Of a stretch of 64,000 bases of DNA, positions 7,978 through 15,980 are shown in pieces. The number at the start of each line of letters is the position of its first letter. The first letter of the stretch is position 1. Location of the stretch: positions 183,848 to 247,847 of the forward strand of contig JAETOO010000003.1 in assembly GCA_021771715.1 (NCBI GenBank), in the 5' to 3' direction. The notes beneath the pieces are model-generated. The model was not told the origin of the DNA and searched no databases. It saw only the letters and a list, made by a program, of their open reading frames with translations. The DNA is from Oscillospiraceae bacterium (GTDB lineage Bacteria > Bacillota > Clostridia > Lachnospirales > Lachnospiraceae). The position numbers and the translations under genes are program-made.

Positions 7978-9058
7978 GCTCCTCCTCCGAGGGGAGCGCG
8001 TGCGCCTCCTCGGTATGGACGGACGGCCCGGGCGGCGTGTCGGTGTGCTGCAGGATCAGCCCGAGCGCGAGGCACAGGCACAGCAGCAAAAGCATGAGCG
8101 CCGTGCGCTTCCAGTAGGCGGCGGAGCGGTCGGGGCGTGCAGGCTCTCTGGCGCAGAGCAGGCTGGGGTAGCGCGCCGCGAGCAGGTCGGGCAGCAGCTC
8201 CTGGGTCGACTGGTAGCGCTTGTCCGGGTCGAACATGGTCGCCTTCTGAATGATGCGCCGCACGGGCGGATCGAGCTCTGAGAGGGTGAGCGGATTAGGC
8301 TCGTACTCTCCGGTGATGCAGTAGAGCAGCAGGATGCCGAGCGAGTAGAGGTCGCTGCGGATATCCGTCTGCTGATAGCCGAACTGCTCGGGCGGAGCGG
8401 TCATCCGCGTCCCCATGATCAGCGTATCGCTGCGCTTTGATTTCCCGAAAAAGCGGGAGATGCCCAGGTCGATCAGATGACAGCCGCCGTCGGCGTCGAC
8501 GATGACGTTCTGGGGCTTGATGTCCCGGTGGATCAGGGAGGGGGTCAGTGCGTGCATGAAGTGCAGCAGCTCGGTCAGGGCGATCATGTAGTCGAGCGCG
8601 CGGGGAATGGCGATCCCCGGCTTGCGGTAGCTGGATTCGCAGAGCTCCTCGAGCGTGCGCCCCTCGATGTAGGTGCGGATGGAGTAGAGCGTCTCACCGT
8701 GCCGCTCGAGGAGCAGGGGGACGGGAAAGGTGTCCGCGAGCGGGGAGCTCTGGCGGTGGATCAGCTCGAGCATGGAGGTCTCGTTCTGCAGGGATTCCGC
8801 GAGCAGAAGGTCGGAGGCGGTCTTTAACAGGACCGTCTTTTTTGTGGCGCGGTCGCGGAGCAGGAAGGAGCAGGACTGCTCGGAATACTTCAGGCAGGAG
8901 AGCAGCTCGTACGACCCGGACAGCTCCCGGGGCAGAGAAAACGCATCTTTGTCCATAACGAAAAGACCGTCCGGGGACTCCTGCGTGAGTTCCGGTGACG
9001 GTCCGCTGACGCGATCTGTTTTCTGTGTCGTCTGAGAGAGGCCGTCGTTCTCTGCCAT
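7937..9058 (-). CDS. Membrane-anchored Hanks-type Ser/Thr protein kinase
   Basis: 373 residues. The kinase core runs from about residue 45 to 305: VLLKTAS carries the ATP lysine, HRDIKPQN starts at residue 177 with catalytic Asp179, the metal-binding motif is DLG (Asp197) instead of DFG, then APPEQFG and DIRSDLYSLGILL. One strong membrane helix (about 320-340) near the C terminus leaves a short acidic tail outside, with no PASTA repeats. GGAGG is 7 bases before the ATG. It lies downstream of the XRE gene on the same strand but has its own promoter. It probably phosphorylates a cytoplasmic partner; the XRE protein is the obvious candidate. The 3' end overlaps the ABC-F gene by 41 bp. Confidence 0.85.
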   Translation of the reverse strand: MAENDGLSQTTQKTDRVSGPSPELTQESPDGLFVMDKDAFSLPRELSGSYELLSCLKYSEQSCSFLLRDRATKKTVLLKTASDLLLAESLQNETSMLELIHRQSSPLADTFPVPLLLERHGETLYSIRTYIEGRTLEELCESSYRKPGIAIPRALDYMIALTELLHFMHALTPSLIHRDIKPQNVIVDADGGCHLIDLGISRFFGKSKRSDTLIMGTRMTAPPEQFGYQQTDIRSDLYSLGILLLYCITGEYEPNPLTLSELDPPVRRIIQKATMFDPDKRYQSTQELLPDLLAARYPSLLCAREPARPDRSAAYWKRTALMLLLLCLCLALGLILQHTDTPPGPSVHTEEAHALPSEEEPTFSAPRSAPPGH

Positions 9059-9200
9059 GCCGGATCCTCCGTAGTCAAAGTCTGTGCGCTGCCGTGCCGC
9101 CCCCTTTGGGAGCTGTACCCTGTGATACTTCTTCCGCCGGGCCTTCGCATCGTGCAGTCTGATATCAGCGGTAGTAATAACATGTGTTCAGTTGTACGTT

Positions 9201-9230
9201 ATTATACATGGAATGGCACGAAATGCGCAA
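9201..9230 (-). promoter_or_regulatory. Promoter for the kinase gene
   Basis: Minus strand TTGCGC (9230-9225), 18-bp spacer, TATAAT (9206-9201), about 140 bp before the kinase start. The rest of the 367-bp gap to the XRE gene holds the 40-bp tandem repeat. Confidence 0.55.
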
Positions 9231-9327
9231 GTGCTGAAAAAAGGAGATCGCAGCCCGCCGTGAACGGCATCCACAATCGCACAGTGCGCCGGGTAAACAG
9301 CCTGATATGCTTACCCGGCGCCGGTTC

Positions 9328-9447
9328 AACCGCATTCTTCCCGGTTTGGCCGTTCTCTTCCCGGTCCAACCGCATTCTCCCCGGTTTGGCCGTTCTCTTC
9401 CCAATCCAACCGCATTCTCCCCGGTTCAGTTTCCCTCTTCCCGATAC
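9328..9447. repeat. 40-bp tandem repeat, three copies, spanning the XRE stop codon
   Basis: Copies at 9328-9367, 9368-9407 and 9408-9447; the third is diverged and contains the last codons and stop of the XRE gene (minus strand). The duplication therefore spreads outward from the gene end into the gap before the kinase. Confidence 0.85.
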
Positions 9448-9884
9448 AGCGGCGTCTCGCCCAGCTCGATCAGGAAATCGTTGGTCTGCTGCATCGTGTA
9501 CTTTTTCTCGATCGCGAAGATGATGGCTGCATCGCGCCTGATTTTCGGATAGAGACTGCCCTGATTCGCGAGTCGGAGCAGCTGGTTGATCTCAGTGAGG
9601 GTCGCGCCCATGCACAGGCCGATCCGCAGCAGCATGTTGCGCCCCGGTGTCTTCTGACCGCTCAGAATATGGTAAAAATAGGAGCGCTCGATCCCGCTGC
9701 GACTGATGACTTCCTTTGCAGTCAGCTTATGCTTTTCCATGATTTTGTACAGGTAATGGCAGAGAACGGGCGTTTCCTCTCTGTCGTGCCATGCGCTGGT
9801 GACTTCCGAAAATTGTTCGGATTTCTTGATAACCGAGAGTAGCTGTGAGGTCGTCAGACGCTTTCTGGATTCAGAGTCCTTCAT
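9426..9884 (-). CDS. XRE-family HTH protein paired with the Ser/Thr kinase
   Basis: 152 residues. Residues ~45-110 form a lambda-repressor-like HTH: LTAKEVISRSGIERSYFYHI, GQKTPGRNMLLRIGLCMG, TLTEINQLLRLAN. A C-terminal helical part (KIRRDAAIIFAIEKKYTM) follows. GGAGGTGAT precedes the ATG. I recall this small HTH type beside kinases in other Clostridia; function is unknown. The kinase gene follows 367 bp downstream on the same strand. The N-terminal ~45 residues are rich in Ser, Thr and Lys and could be phosphorylated, which is inference. Its last codons lie in a 40-bp minisatellite. Confidence 0.75.
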   Translation of the reverse strand: MKDSESRKRLTTSQLLSVIKKSEQFSEVTSAWHDREETPVLCHYLYKIMEKHKLTAKEVISRSGIERSYFYHILSGQKTPGRNMLLRIGLCMGATLTEINQLLRLANQGSLYPKIRRDAAIIFAIEKKYTMQQTNDFLIELGETPLYREEGN

Positions 9885-10271
9885 TTGTAATCACCTCCAT
9901 CATTTCTGCGAAAAGAGTCCGTGCGGCTCTCCCCGCCCCAAACAGCCACAAATCATAAAAAAGAGTATAGAAAACAAACATTCCTAATAGTTGCTCAAAG
10001 TATACCATATCAGAAAAGAAAGTGGCAATTACTTCGGCCTAAATTGGAAAAAAGTCTTCTTTTGGGACACCAATTTATCTGTGATATTCTAAAAACAATA
10101 TATTATATTCTATAATCAATAAAATATTTCAAACGATATCAGAAAATACAGAGAACGCAATTTGTGCATGAGATCCGGGAAAAACGCAGATACTGCCCTG
10201 TAGAAGTGAGATATCGGCACAGCGGATCAGATGCTTCCGTCTGCTGTGCGGTGTGACGGGGAGGTAGGGAT
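9885..10271. other. AT-rich divergent intergenic region
   Basis: 387 bp between the XRE gene and the metallophosphoesterase gene. It holds the minus-strand promoter at 9999-10028 and a very AT-rich stretch (10080-10140) with a TATAAT at 10111 but no clear -35 box, a possible plus-strand promoter. No RNA gene or reading frame was recognised. Confidence 0.5.
9999..10028 (-). promoter_or_regulatory. Promoter for the XRE gene
   Basis: Minus strand TTGCCA (10028-10023), 18-bp spacer, TATACT (10004-9999), about 115 bp before the XRE start. Confidence 0.55.
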
Positions 10272-11417
10272 ATGAGAGTTCTGGTGAGAGTCATGCCTGT
10301 GCTTCTGACGGCGCTTGCGGGAATCTATTTTTACTTCTATTTTAAGCGGGCCGCGGGGGCGGCCGGAGTGCGCACTGAGTGCGGGTGGGTGCGTGCGGCG
10401 CTTGCGGCTGCATCGGCTGCCTTTGTGCTTCCGGCGTTCGACATCTGGGGGATCTGGGCGGTGGTGGTGCTGTATCTGCTGGCGTTTGCGCTGATCGCGG
10501 AGCTGGCAAACGCGGTGCTGCCGCGCCGGGGCAGAAAGGGCGGGCTGTGGAGACGGCTCTACGCTAGCGGAGTGCTCCCGGCAGCGGCGCTTCTGCTGGT
10601 GCTGCTGTACGGCCGGTGGAACATGCGCCATGTCGTGGAGAAGAGCTACACGGTTTACACGGAAAAGCCGATCCGGGAGAGCGGATACCGCGTGGCGCTG
10701 CTTACGGATCTGCACTTTGGGACGACGATGGACGCGGAAAGGCTGGAGACGTACTGCAGCGCGATCAGCCGGGAGAGGCCGGATCTGGTCGTGCTTGGCG
10801 GCGATCTGGTCGACGAGCACACGACGAGGGAGGAGCTGGGCGAGGTGTTTGCGATTCTCTCCCGCATCCGGTCGGCGTACGGCATTTACTACGTGTACGG
10901 CAACCACGACCGCGGCCTGTACTCGGAGGCGCCCGATTTCACGGCGGAGGAGCTGGACGCGGCTGTTTCGGGGGCGGGGATCACGATCCTCAAGGATGAG
11001 AGCGTCACGATCGGCGGCGAGCTGACGGTGATCGGGCGGGATGACCGGACGCACCCGGAGTGCGCCCGCCGGGCATCCTCGGAGACGCTGCGCGCGCAGG
11101 CGGATGCGGAGCAGTTTCTGCTGCTTGTGGATCACCAGCCGCGCGACCTCGAAAAAAATGCCGCCCTGGGCTATGACCTTCAGCTGTCCGGTCATACCCA
11201 CGGCGGCCAGATCTGGCCTGTCGGCCTGATCAGTGACGTGCTCGGTTTTGGGGAGATGAATTACGGGTATCGCAGGGAGGGCGGGTTCCAGGTCATAGTC
11301 ACGTCCGGGATGGGCGGCTGGAACTACGCTCTGCGCACCGGGAAGCACTCGGAGTACGTGATCGTGGACATCCTGCCTACTGCTGCGTCTCGTCGAGAAT
11401 CTGCTTCAGCTCGTTGA
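10272..11417 (+). CDS. Membrane metallophosphoesterase (calcineurin-like)
   Basis: 381 residues. Three to four hydrophobic helices occupy roughly residues 1-120. The phosphoesterase domain follows with the full metal motif set: DLHFG (Asp146, His148), GGDLVD, GNHD, a later VDHQP and SGHTHGGQ. This resembles YkuE/YaeI-type enzymes that act on lipid-linked or nucleotide phosphates at the membrane. The ATG follows GGGGAGG. It is transcribed alone, convergent with the motor pair and overlapping the OmpA-like gene by 41 bp; the last ~12 residues, rich in Arg, Ser and Ala, are encoded in that overlap. Substrate unknown. Confidence 0.85.
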   Translation: MRVLVRVMPVLLTALAGIYFYFYFKRAAGAAGVRTECGWVRAALAAASAAFVLPAFDIWGIWAVVVLYLLAFALIAELANAVLPRRGRKGGLWRRLYASGVLPAAALLLVLLYGRWNMRHVVEKSYTVYTEKPIRESGYRVALLTDLHFGTTMDAERLETYCSAISRERPDLVVLGGDLVDEHTTREELGEVFAILSRIRSAYGIYYVYGNHDRGLYSEAPDFTAEELDAAVSGAGITILKDESVTIGGELTVIGRDDRTHPECARRASSETLRAQADAEQFLLLVDHQPRDLEKNAALGYDLQLSGHTHGGQIWPVGLISDVLGFGEMNYGYRREGGFQVIVTSGMGGWNYALRTGKHSEYVIVDILPTAASRRESASAR

Positions 11418-12366
11418 TCATCTCCTCGTCCTTCAGGCGGAAGCGCACCTCCACGCGGCGGGAGGCGTCCATGTTGATCTGCCCGTCGCTGTACACCGGG
11501 TTGCTCATCGAGTGGCCGTTGGAGGTGAGCTTCTGCTTGAGGTTCGTGAGCTCCTCCTCCGTCAGAAATGCTCCCGCGTCCGCGAACAGGTAGTTGGCGA
11601 CGGCCATCGCGCGCTCCTGGGAGAGCTGCAGATTGTACATATAGTCGCCCGTCGTGTCGGTGTACCCGTCGATGCTGAGCTCTGCGAGGTACTCCTGGTA
11701 CTGCGGGGCCATGAGCACCTTGCAGTAGATCGGAAGCACCTCTCCGAGCATCGCGATGCCCTCCTCGGTCAGCTCGCTCTCGTTGTAGCCAAAGAGCACA
11801 TTCGAGTCGAGCGCGATGGAGCCGGTGGCCTCGTCGATGACGACGCTCAGGTTGTGCTGGTCAAATTCGTCCTTGAGCACGGCGATCAGGTCGGCTTTGA
11901 CGCCGATGATCTGCTCGATCTTGCGCTGCTGCTCAGCCATCAGGCTCTCCTGCTCATCGAGCGCGGCCTGCTGCTTCTGCATCAGCGCGCTCTGCTCGTC
12001 GAGCGCCTGCTGCTGTGTGAGCACGAGCGCCTCCTTGTCGGCGAGATCCTGCTGCTGCGAGAGCACAAGCGCGCTTTTCTCGTCGAGATCCTCCTGCTGG
12101 GCTTTGAGCAGGGCGCTCTGCTCGTCGAGCGCGAGCTGCTGGGCGTCGACCTCGCTCTCACGCTCCTGGAGCTGTGCGAGCAGCTCATTTTGCGTCTGCA
12201 GGTGGCTTGCCTCCTCCTCGAGCCGCAGGCGGTAGCTCTTCTGCGCCTCCATGAAGGAGATGCACATGACGAGCACGAAGAGGAGCAGGAGACCGGCCAT
12301 CATATCAGAATAGGAGCGCCAGATATTGTGGCGGTTGTACGTTTTTTTTCTGCGTCTTCTCTGCAT
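11377..12366 (-). CDS. MotB/OmpA-domain protein (ZorB-like)
   Basis: 329 residues. A basic N terminus is followed by one membrane helix starting YSDMMAGLLLLFVLVM, with Asp21 where MotB and ZorB carry the ion-binding aspartate. Residues ~45-150 are a coiled coil built from ~14-residue repeats around LDEQSAL. The C-terminal part is an OmpA-like peptidoglycan-binding domain: ELSIDGYTDTTG and LQLSQERAMAVANYL. It starts 12 bp after its MotA-like partner with AAGGAAGG upstream. Together they should form an ion-driven stator or motor anchored in the wall. Flagellar MotB is less likely, since the partner has a long helical tail and no chemotaxis or flagellar genes are near. Confidence 0.82.
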   Translation of the reverse strand: MQRRRRKKTYNRHNIWRSYSDMMAGLLLLFVLVMCISFMEAQKSYRLRLEEEASHLQTQNELLAQLQERESEVDAQQLALDEQSALLKAQQEDLDEKSALVLSQQQDLADKEALVLTQQQALDEQSALMQKQQAALDEQESLMAEQQRKIEQIIGVKADLIAVLKDEFDQHNLSVVIDEATGSIALDSNVLFGYNESELTEEGIAMLGEVLPIYCKVLMAPQYQEYLAELSIDGYTDTTGDYMYNLQLSQERAMAVANYLFADAGAFLTEEELTNLKQKLTSNGHSMSNPVYSDGQINMDASRRVEVRFRLKDEEMINELKQILDETQQ

Positions 12367-12378
12367 AGGATCCTTCCT

Positions 12379-13902
12379 TTACTGTCTGCGTTTTTTGCCG
12401 CGCCCGAAGAAGAGCGGGCGGTCGAGCTGGTCTGTAAGCTCCCCGAGCTTCTGCATCAGCTCCTCGTGCAGTTCCTGCTGCCGGATCGAGGAGCGGTCAT
12501 TCGACTCACTCTGAGCCAGGGAGGAGAGCTGGCGCTGCATCCGCTCGAGCTGCTCCGTGAGGGCGGCGAGCTGGTTCTGGATCTCGAGGGAGGACTGAAC
12601 CGGGGTCATGCCGGCTATCCCGTCCGAGAGCGTCTGGAGCTGCTCGCTGTTTCTGTCCCAGATCTCAGAGAAGCGCTGGATGCACTGGTACATGAAGCGG
12701 ATGTACTCCTGGTAGGCGTCCTTCTGCTCCTGGTTGATCCGGTACGCTTCCTCCTGCGCGGCCGAGAGCGAGCGGATCGAGTCGGTGAAGTACTCCTTCG
12801 TCTGTCCGAGCGAGGTGCGGACCGCGTCCTGCGTCTGGCGGGCCGACTCGGCCAGGTGGTCCTGCGCGAGCTTTGCGGAGGACTCCAGGTTGCCGAGGAT
12901 GCGCTGCATCGACATCATGGAGTGGTCGATGTAGTCCGTGTAGCCGGACTGAGCATTGCACAGCTGCTCAACGCTCTTGTGGATCTGGTCAAAATCGCCC
13001 GCCAGCTCGGCGCGCATCTGGCGGGTGACGGACTCGCAGACCTGGGTGAGCAGCGCTTCCTGGTTCTGCAGCATGGCCTCTGTGATCTGGCGGAAGCGGT
13101 CGCTCATCAGGTTGAAAGCCGGCGTGATCGACTGCTCAAAGCTCTTCCCCATCTGCTCGACGAAGATGCTGGTCAGATCGTGCACAATCTCCTCCTGGTC
13201 CTTCTGGTGGCTGACCAGGCGGGAGAGCGAGGCGACCTCGTAGGGCGGCCGCACATGCAGGTAGTACGCGTCGAGAAACTCGTCCATCTTCGCGGAGAGC
13301 TCGGAGAACTCACTGCGCAGGGAGAAGGAGAAGGACAGAGAGAGCGCGATGCCGTAGATGGAGGTGATAAATGCGACCTTGATGCCGTTGATGAGCGGCG
13401 AGACAGAGCCGGCCATCAGCTCGTAGGAGGACGGGTTAAACTCGCGCAGTCCCATGACGAGCCCGACGAAGGTGCCCAGGATGCCCAGGCTGGTGAGGAT
13501 GTCGGGGACACTCTCGAGGATGCCGCGGTGCACGTGCGTCTCGACCGCCTCCTCATTGATGTAGTTCTGGATGTCGCAGACGCCGTCCGGGTGGCTGCTG
13601 ACCATCTGCTTATACTGCTGATAGCAGTCGTCGAGAAATTCGTACTGGAAAAGCGGCTCCTGGGGCTGCGGTGTCCCGGCGCGAACGGCGTCTGCGCCGC
13701 GCTGCAGCGCATTGCTTGCGCGGATGAGCCGCAGGACACCCGAGAGGTATGCGACGCAGACCATGCAGAGCATGACTGCGAGGAAGCCGAGGTTGAAATA
13801 GATCGTGGCTGCCCCGGTGTCGCGGCTGATATACGTGATGAATACGCACACCGCGATGGAAAGCGCGGCGGCGGCGATGGACAGGAATCTGCGAATATAC
13901 AT
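12379..13902 (-). CDS. MotA/TolQ/ExbB-type proton channel with long tail (ZorA-like)
   Basis: 507 residues. Two N-terminal membrane helices (about 5-25 and 35-58), a cytoplasmic loop, then the channel signature helices ESVPDILTSLGILGTFVGLVMGL and SVSPLINGIKVAFITSIYGIALSLSF. From about residue 240 to the end it is a long helical, coiled-coil-like tail rich in Gln and Glu. This helical tail distinguishes ZorA-type motors from MotA and ExbB. AAGGAGGAG lies before the ATG and a good promoter upstream. It is co-transcribed with the OmpA-like gene. Zorya effectors ZorC, ZorD or ZorE are not in the window. Confidence 0.8.
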   Translation of the reverse strand: MYIRRFLSIAAAALSIAVCVFITYISRDTGAATIYFNLGFLAVMLCMVCVAYLSGVLRLIRASNALQRGADAVRAGTPQPQEPLFQYEFLDDCYQQYKQMVSSHPDGVCDIQNYINEEAVETHVHRGILESVPDILTSLGILGTFVGLVMGLREFNPSSYELMAGSVSPLINGIKVAFITSIYGIALSLSFSFSLRSEFSELSAKMDEFLDAYYLHVRPPYEVASLSRLVSHQKDQEEIVHDLTSIFVEQMGKSFEQSITPAFNLMSDRFRQITEAMLQNQEALLTQVCESVTRQMRAELAGDFDQIHKSVEQLCNAQSGYTDYIDHSMMSMQRILGNLESSAKLAQDHLAESARQTQDAVRTSLGQTKEYFTDSIRSLSAAQEEAYRINQEQKDAYQEYIRFMYQCIQRFSEIWDRNSEQLQTLSDGIAGMTPVQSSLEIQNQLAALTEQLERMQRQLSSLAQSESNDRSSIRQQELHEELMQKLGELTDQLDRPLFFGRGKKRRQ

Positions 13903-13989
13903 GGTACTCCTCCTTCTGGCGTGGTCTGCCCCAAATGCGGATCGTCAGACTGCACAAGAACGACCGCGATTCGGGCGATAGTTATTACT

Positions 13990-14018
13990 ATTATAAATAA
14001 GAATGGCGTCGTCGTAAA
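13990..14018 (-). promoter_or_regulatory. Promoter for the motor gene pair
   Basis: Minus strand TTTACG (14018-14013), 17-bp spacer, TATAAT (13995-13990), about 90 bp before the ZorA-like start. Confidence 0.65.
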
Positions 14019-14107
14019 GCGGTTCTGTGAAAAATATTATTTGCGTTTTTGCGGATATGGAGTTACACTGGAAAAAGAGAAAAACGATCCGCAAAGGAGG
14101 CAAGGCA

Positions 14108-15823
14108 ATGGAGATAAGCAGCAGCAAGGAACGTCTCCTCTGGGCGCAGTTTGACGCGCTGCAGATGGGGAGCGGCTGGGATGAGGAAGACATCGGGAAG
14201 CCGCAGATACTCGTGGAGGACGTCTACGGGGACAGCCATCCGGGCAGCGTGCATCTGAATCAGGTCAGTGAGCAGGTCACGTTCGGCGTCTACGAGCAGG
14301 GAGGCCGGCCGGGGCGGTTCCATGTGACGGATATCTGCGACGGCTGTGCGCAGGGCCACGACGGGATGAACCTGATTCTGGCCTCGCGCGAGACGATCTG
14401 TGATATGGTGGAAATGCACGCGGGGTTCGTGCCGTGGGACGGCATGGTGCTGTCCGCGTCGTGTGACAAGTCGACGCCGGCGCACCTGAAGGCGATCGCG
14501 CGCGTGAATATTCCGGCTGTTTTTGTGCCGGGCGGGAGCATGCGCCCGGGGCCGAACCAGACGACATCGCTCGTGGCAGGCGATATTTCCCTGCGGCAGA
14601 AGCGGAAAAATGCGATTACGCCGGACGAGATCCGGGACTACAAGCTGACGGGCTGTCCGTCCGTGGGCGCCTGCACGTTCATGGGCACGGCGAGCACTAT
14701 GCAGTGTATGGCGGAGGCGCTCGGCCTGGCGCTCCCGGGCAGCGCGCTCGTGCCGGCGACCATGCGGGACCTTCTGGCGATGGCGCGCCGGGCAGGGCGG
14801 ACGGTCATGATGTTGGTGAAAAAGCAGATCCGCCCGTCGGATATCCTGACGCCTGCCGCGTTCCGCAACGCGATCGTCGTGCACAGCGCGATCGGCGGCT
14901 CGACCAACGCGCTGCTGCACCTGCCCGCGATCGCGAAGGAGCTGGGGCTGGAGCTGGACCCGGAGCTGTTTAACGAGATCAACCATCAGATCCCGCACAT
15001 CGGAAACGTGAACCCCAGCGGCCAGCATCTGACCGAGTCGTTCTGGTTTGCCGGCGGCATCCCGCGCGTGCAGCAGATGCTCGAGAAGTATCTGGACCTG
15101 GATGTGATGACGGTGACCGGAAAGACGCTCGGGGAGAATCTGGAGGAGCTTCGCCGGGATCACTTCTTCGAGCGCGGCGAGGGGTATCTGCACAATTACG
15201 GCCTGGAGGTGGAGGAGGTCATCACCCCGGTGGAGACGACGAAGGAGATCGGCTCGATCGCGGTCCTGAAGGGCTCGCTGGCTCCGGAGGGCGCGGTGGT
15301 CAAGTACTCGGCGTGCGAGGAGAGCATGCGCGCACACACGGGACGGGCAGTCGTCTTCGACTGTGAGGAGGACGCGCACGCGGCCGTGGTGGAGGGCAGG
15401 ATCAATCCGGGCGAGATCATGGTCATCCGGTATGAGGGCCCGCGCGGCAGCGGCATGCCCGAGATGCTGATGACGACAGAGGCGATTGTCTGCGACCACA
15501 GGCTGAACGGCAAGGTGTCGCTGATCACGGACGGCCGCTTCTCCGGGGCGACGAGAGGGGCGGCGATCGGCCACGTATCGCCGGAGGCTGCCGCGGGCGG
15601 CCCGATCGCCTACATCTGCACCGGGGACATCCTTTCCTATGATATAGCGGCGCGGCGGATCGACATCGTCGGGATCGACGGCAGACAGTGCAGCCCCGAG
15701 GAGGTGGAGGCGGTTCTGGCAAAGAGACGGCAGGAAATGCCCCTGAAAAAGCGGAACTACAAGGGCGTTCTGGGGCGCTACACGGCGATGGCCGACTCAG
15801 CCATGAAGGGCGCGGGATATTAA
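14108..15823 (+). CDS. IlvD/Edd-family dehydratase, probably for a sugar acid
   Basis: 571 residues. The three Fe-S cysteines are visible: CDGC (Cys77), SCDKS (Cys119) and GACTFMG (Cys189), plus CDHRLNGKVSLITDGRFSG near the C terminus. IlvD makes branched-chain keto acids, but the same family includes pentonate dehydratases such as L-arabinonate dehydratase, of similar length. The next gene is a DHDPS-family aldolase, which together with a family dehydratase makes the D-xylonate or L-arabinonate route (as in YjhG/YjhH). No other ilv gene is near. GGAGG lies before the ATG at 14108; the frame is open upstream but has no site. Substrate is inference. Confidence 0.78.
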   Translation: MEISSSKERLLWAQFDALQMGSGWDEEDIGKPQILVEDVYGDSHPGSVHLNQVSEQVTFGVYEQGGRPGRFHVTDICDGCAQGHDGMNLILASRETICDMVEMHAGFVPWDGMVLSASCDKSTPAHLKAIARVNIPAVFVPGGSMRPGPNQTTSLVAGDISLRQKRKNAITPDEIRDYKLTGCPSVGACTFMGTASTMQCMAEALGLALPGSALVPATMRDLLAMARRAGRTVMMLVKKQIRPSDILTPAAFRNAIVVHSAIGGSTNALLHLPAIAKELGLELDPELFNEINHQIPHIGNVNPSGQHLTESFWFAGGIPRVQQMLEKYLDLDVMTVTGKTLGENLEELRRDHFFERGEGYLHNYGLEVEEVITPVETTKEIGSIAVLKGSLAPEGAVVKYSACEESMRAHTGRAVVFDCEEDAHAAVVEGRINPGEIMVIRYEGPRGSGMPEMLMTTEAIVCDHRLNGKVSLITDGRFSGATRGAAIGHVSPEAAAGGPIAYICTGDILSYDIAARRIDIVGIDGRQCSPEEVEAVLAKRRQEMPLKKRNYKGVLGRYTAMADSAMKGAGY

Positions 15824-15828
15824 GTATA

Positions 15829-15943
15829 GGAGATCAGTCGGGAGTCCCGTGCGTGAGCCATCTGATGAAAAAGGAGTCAGTCAGGGCTTTTTTGTGTGAA
15901 CGGCTGATGAAAAGAGAATCAGCAGGAGTCCCATGCGTGGGAT
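15829..15943. repeat. Imperfect direct repeats after the dehydratase gene
   Basis: ATCAG..GGAGTCCCRTGCGTG occurs at about 15830 and 15918, and TGATGAAAA at 15862 and 15905 followed by related sequence. The block fills most of the 157-bp gap before the aldolase gene and carries no obvious gene. Confidence 0.5.
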
Positions 15944-15980
15944 GACAGGTTAAATTTGAGAAAGAGAAGGAAGATGAGAT

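Noticed and set aside
11377..13902. Complete Zorya defence system
   Set aside because: Only ZorA- and ZorB-like genes are present; no helicase, ZorC or HNH ZorE on either side. Kept as a motor pair only.
14108..15823. Naming the dehydratase ilvD
   Set aside because: The family is right, but the aldolase partner and lack of ilv neighbours make a sugar-acid substrate as likely, so no symbol is given.
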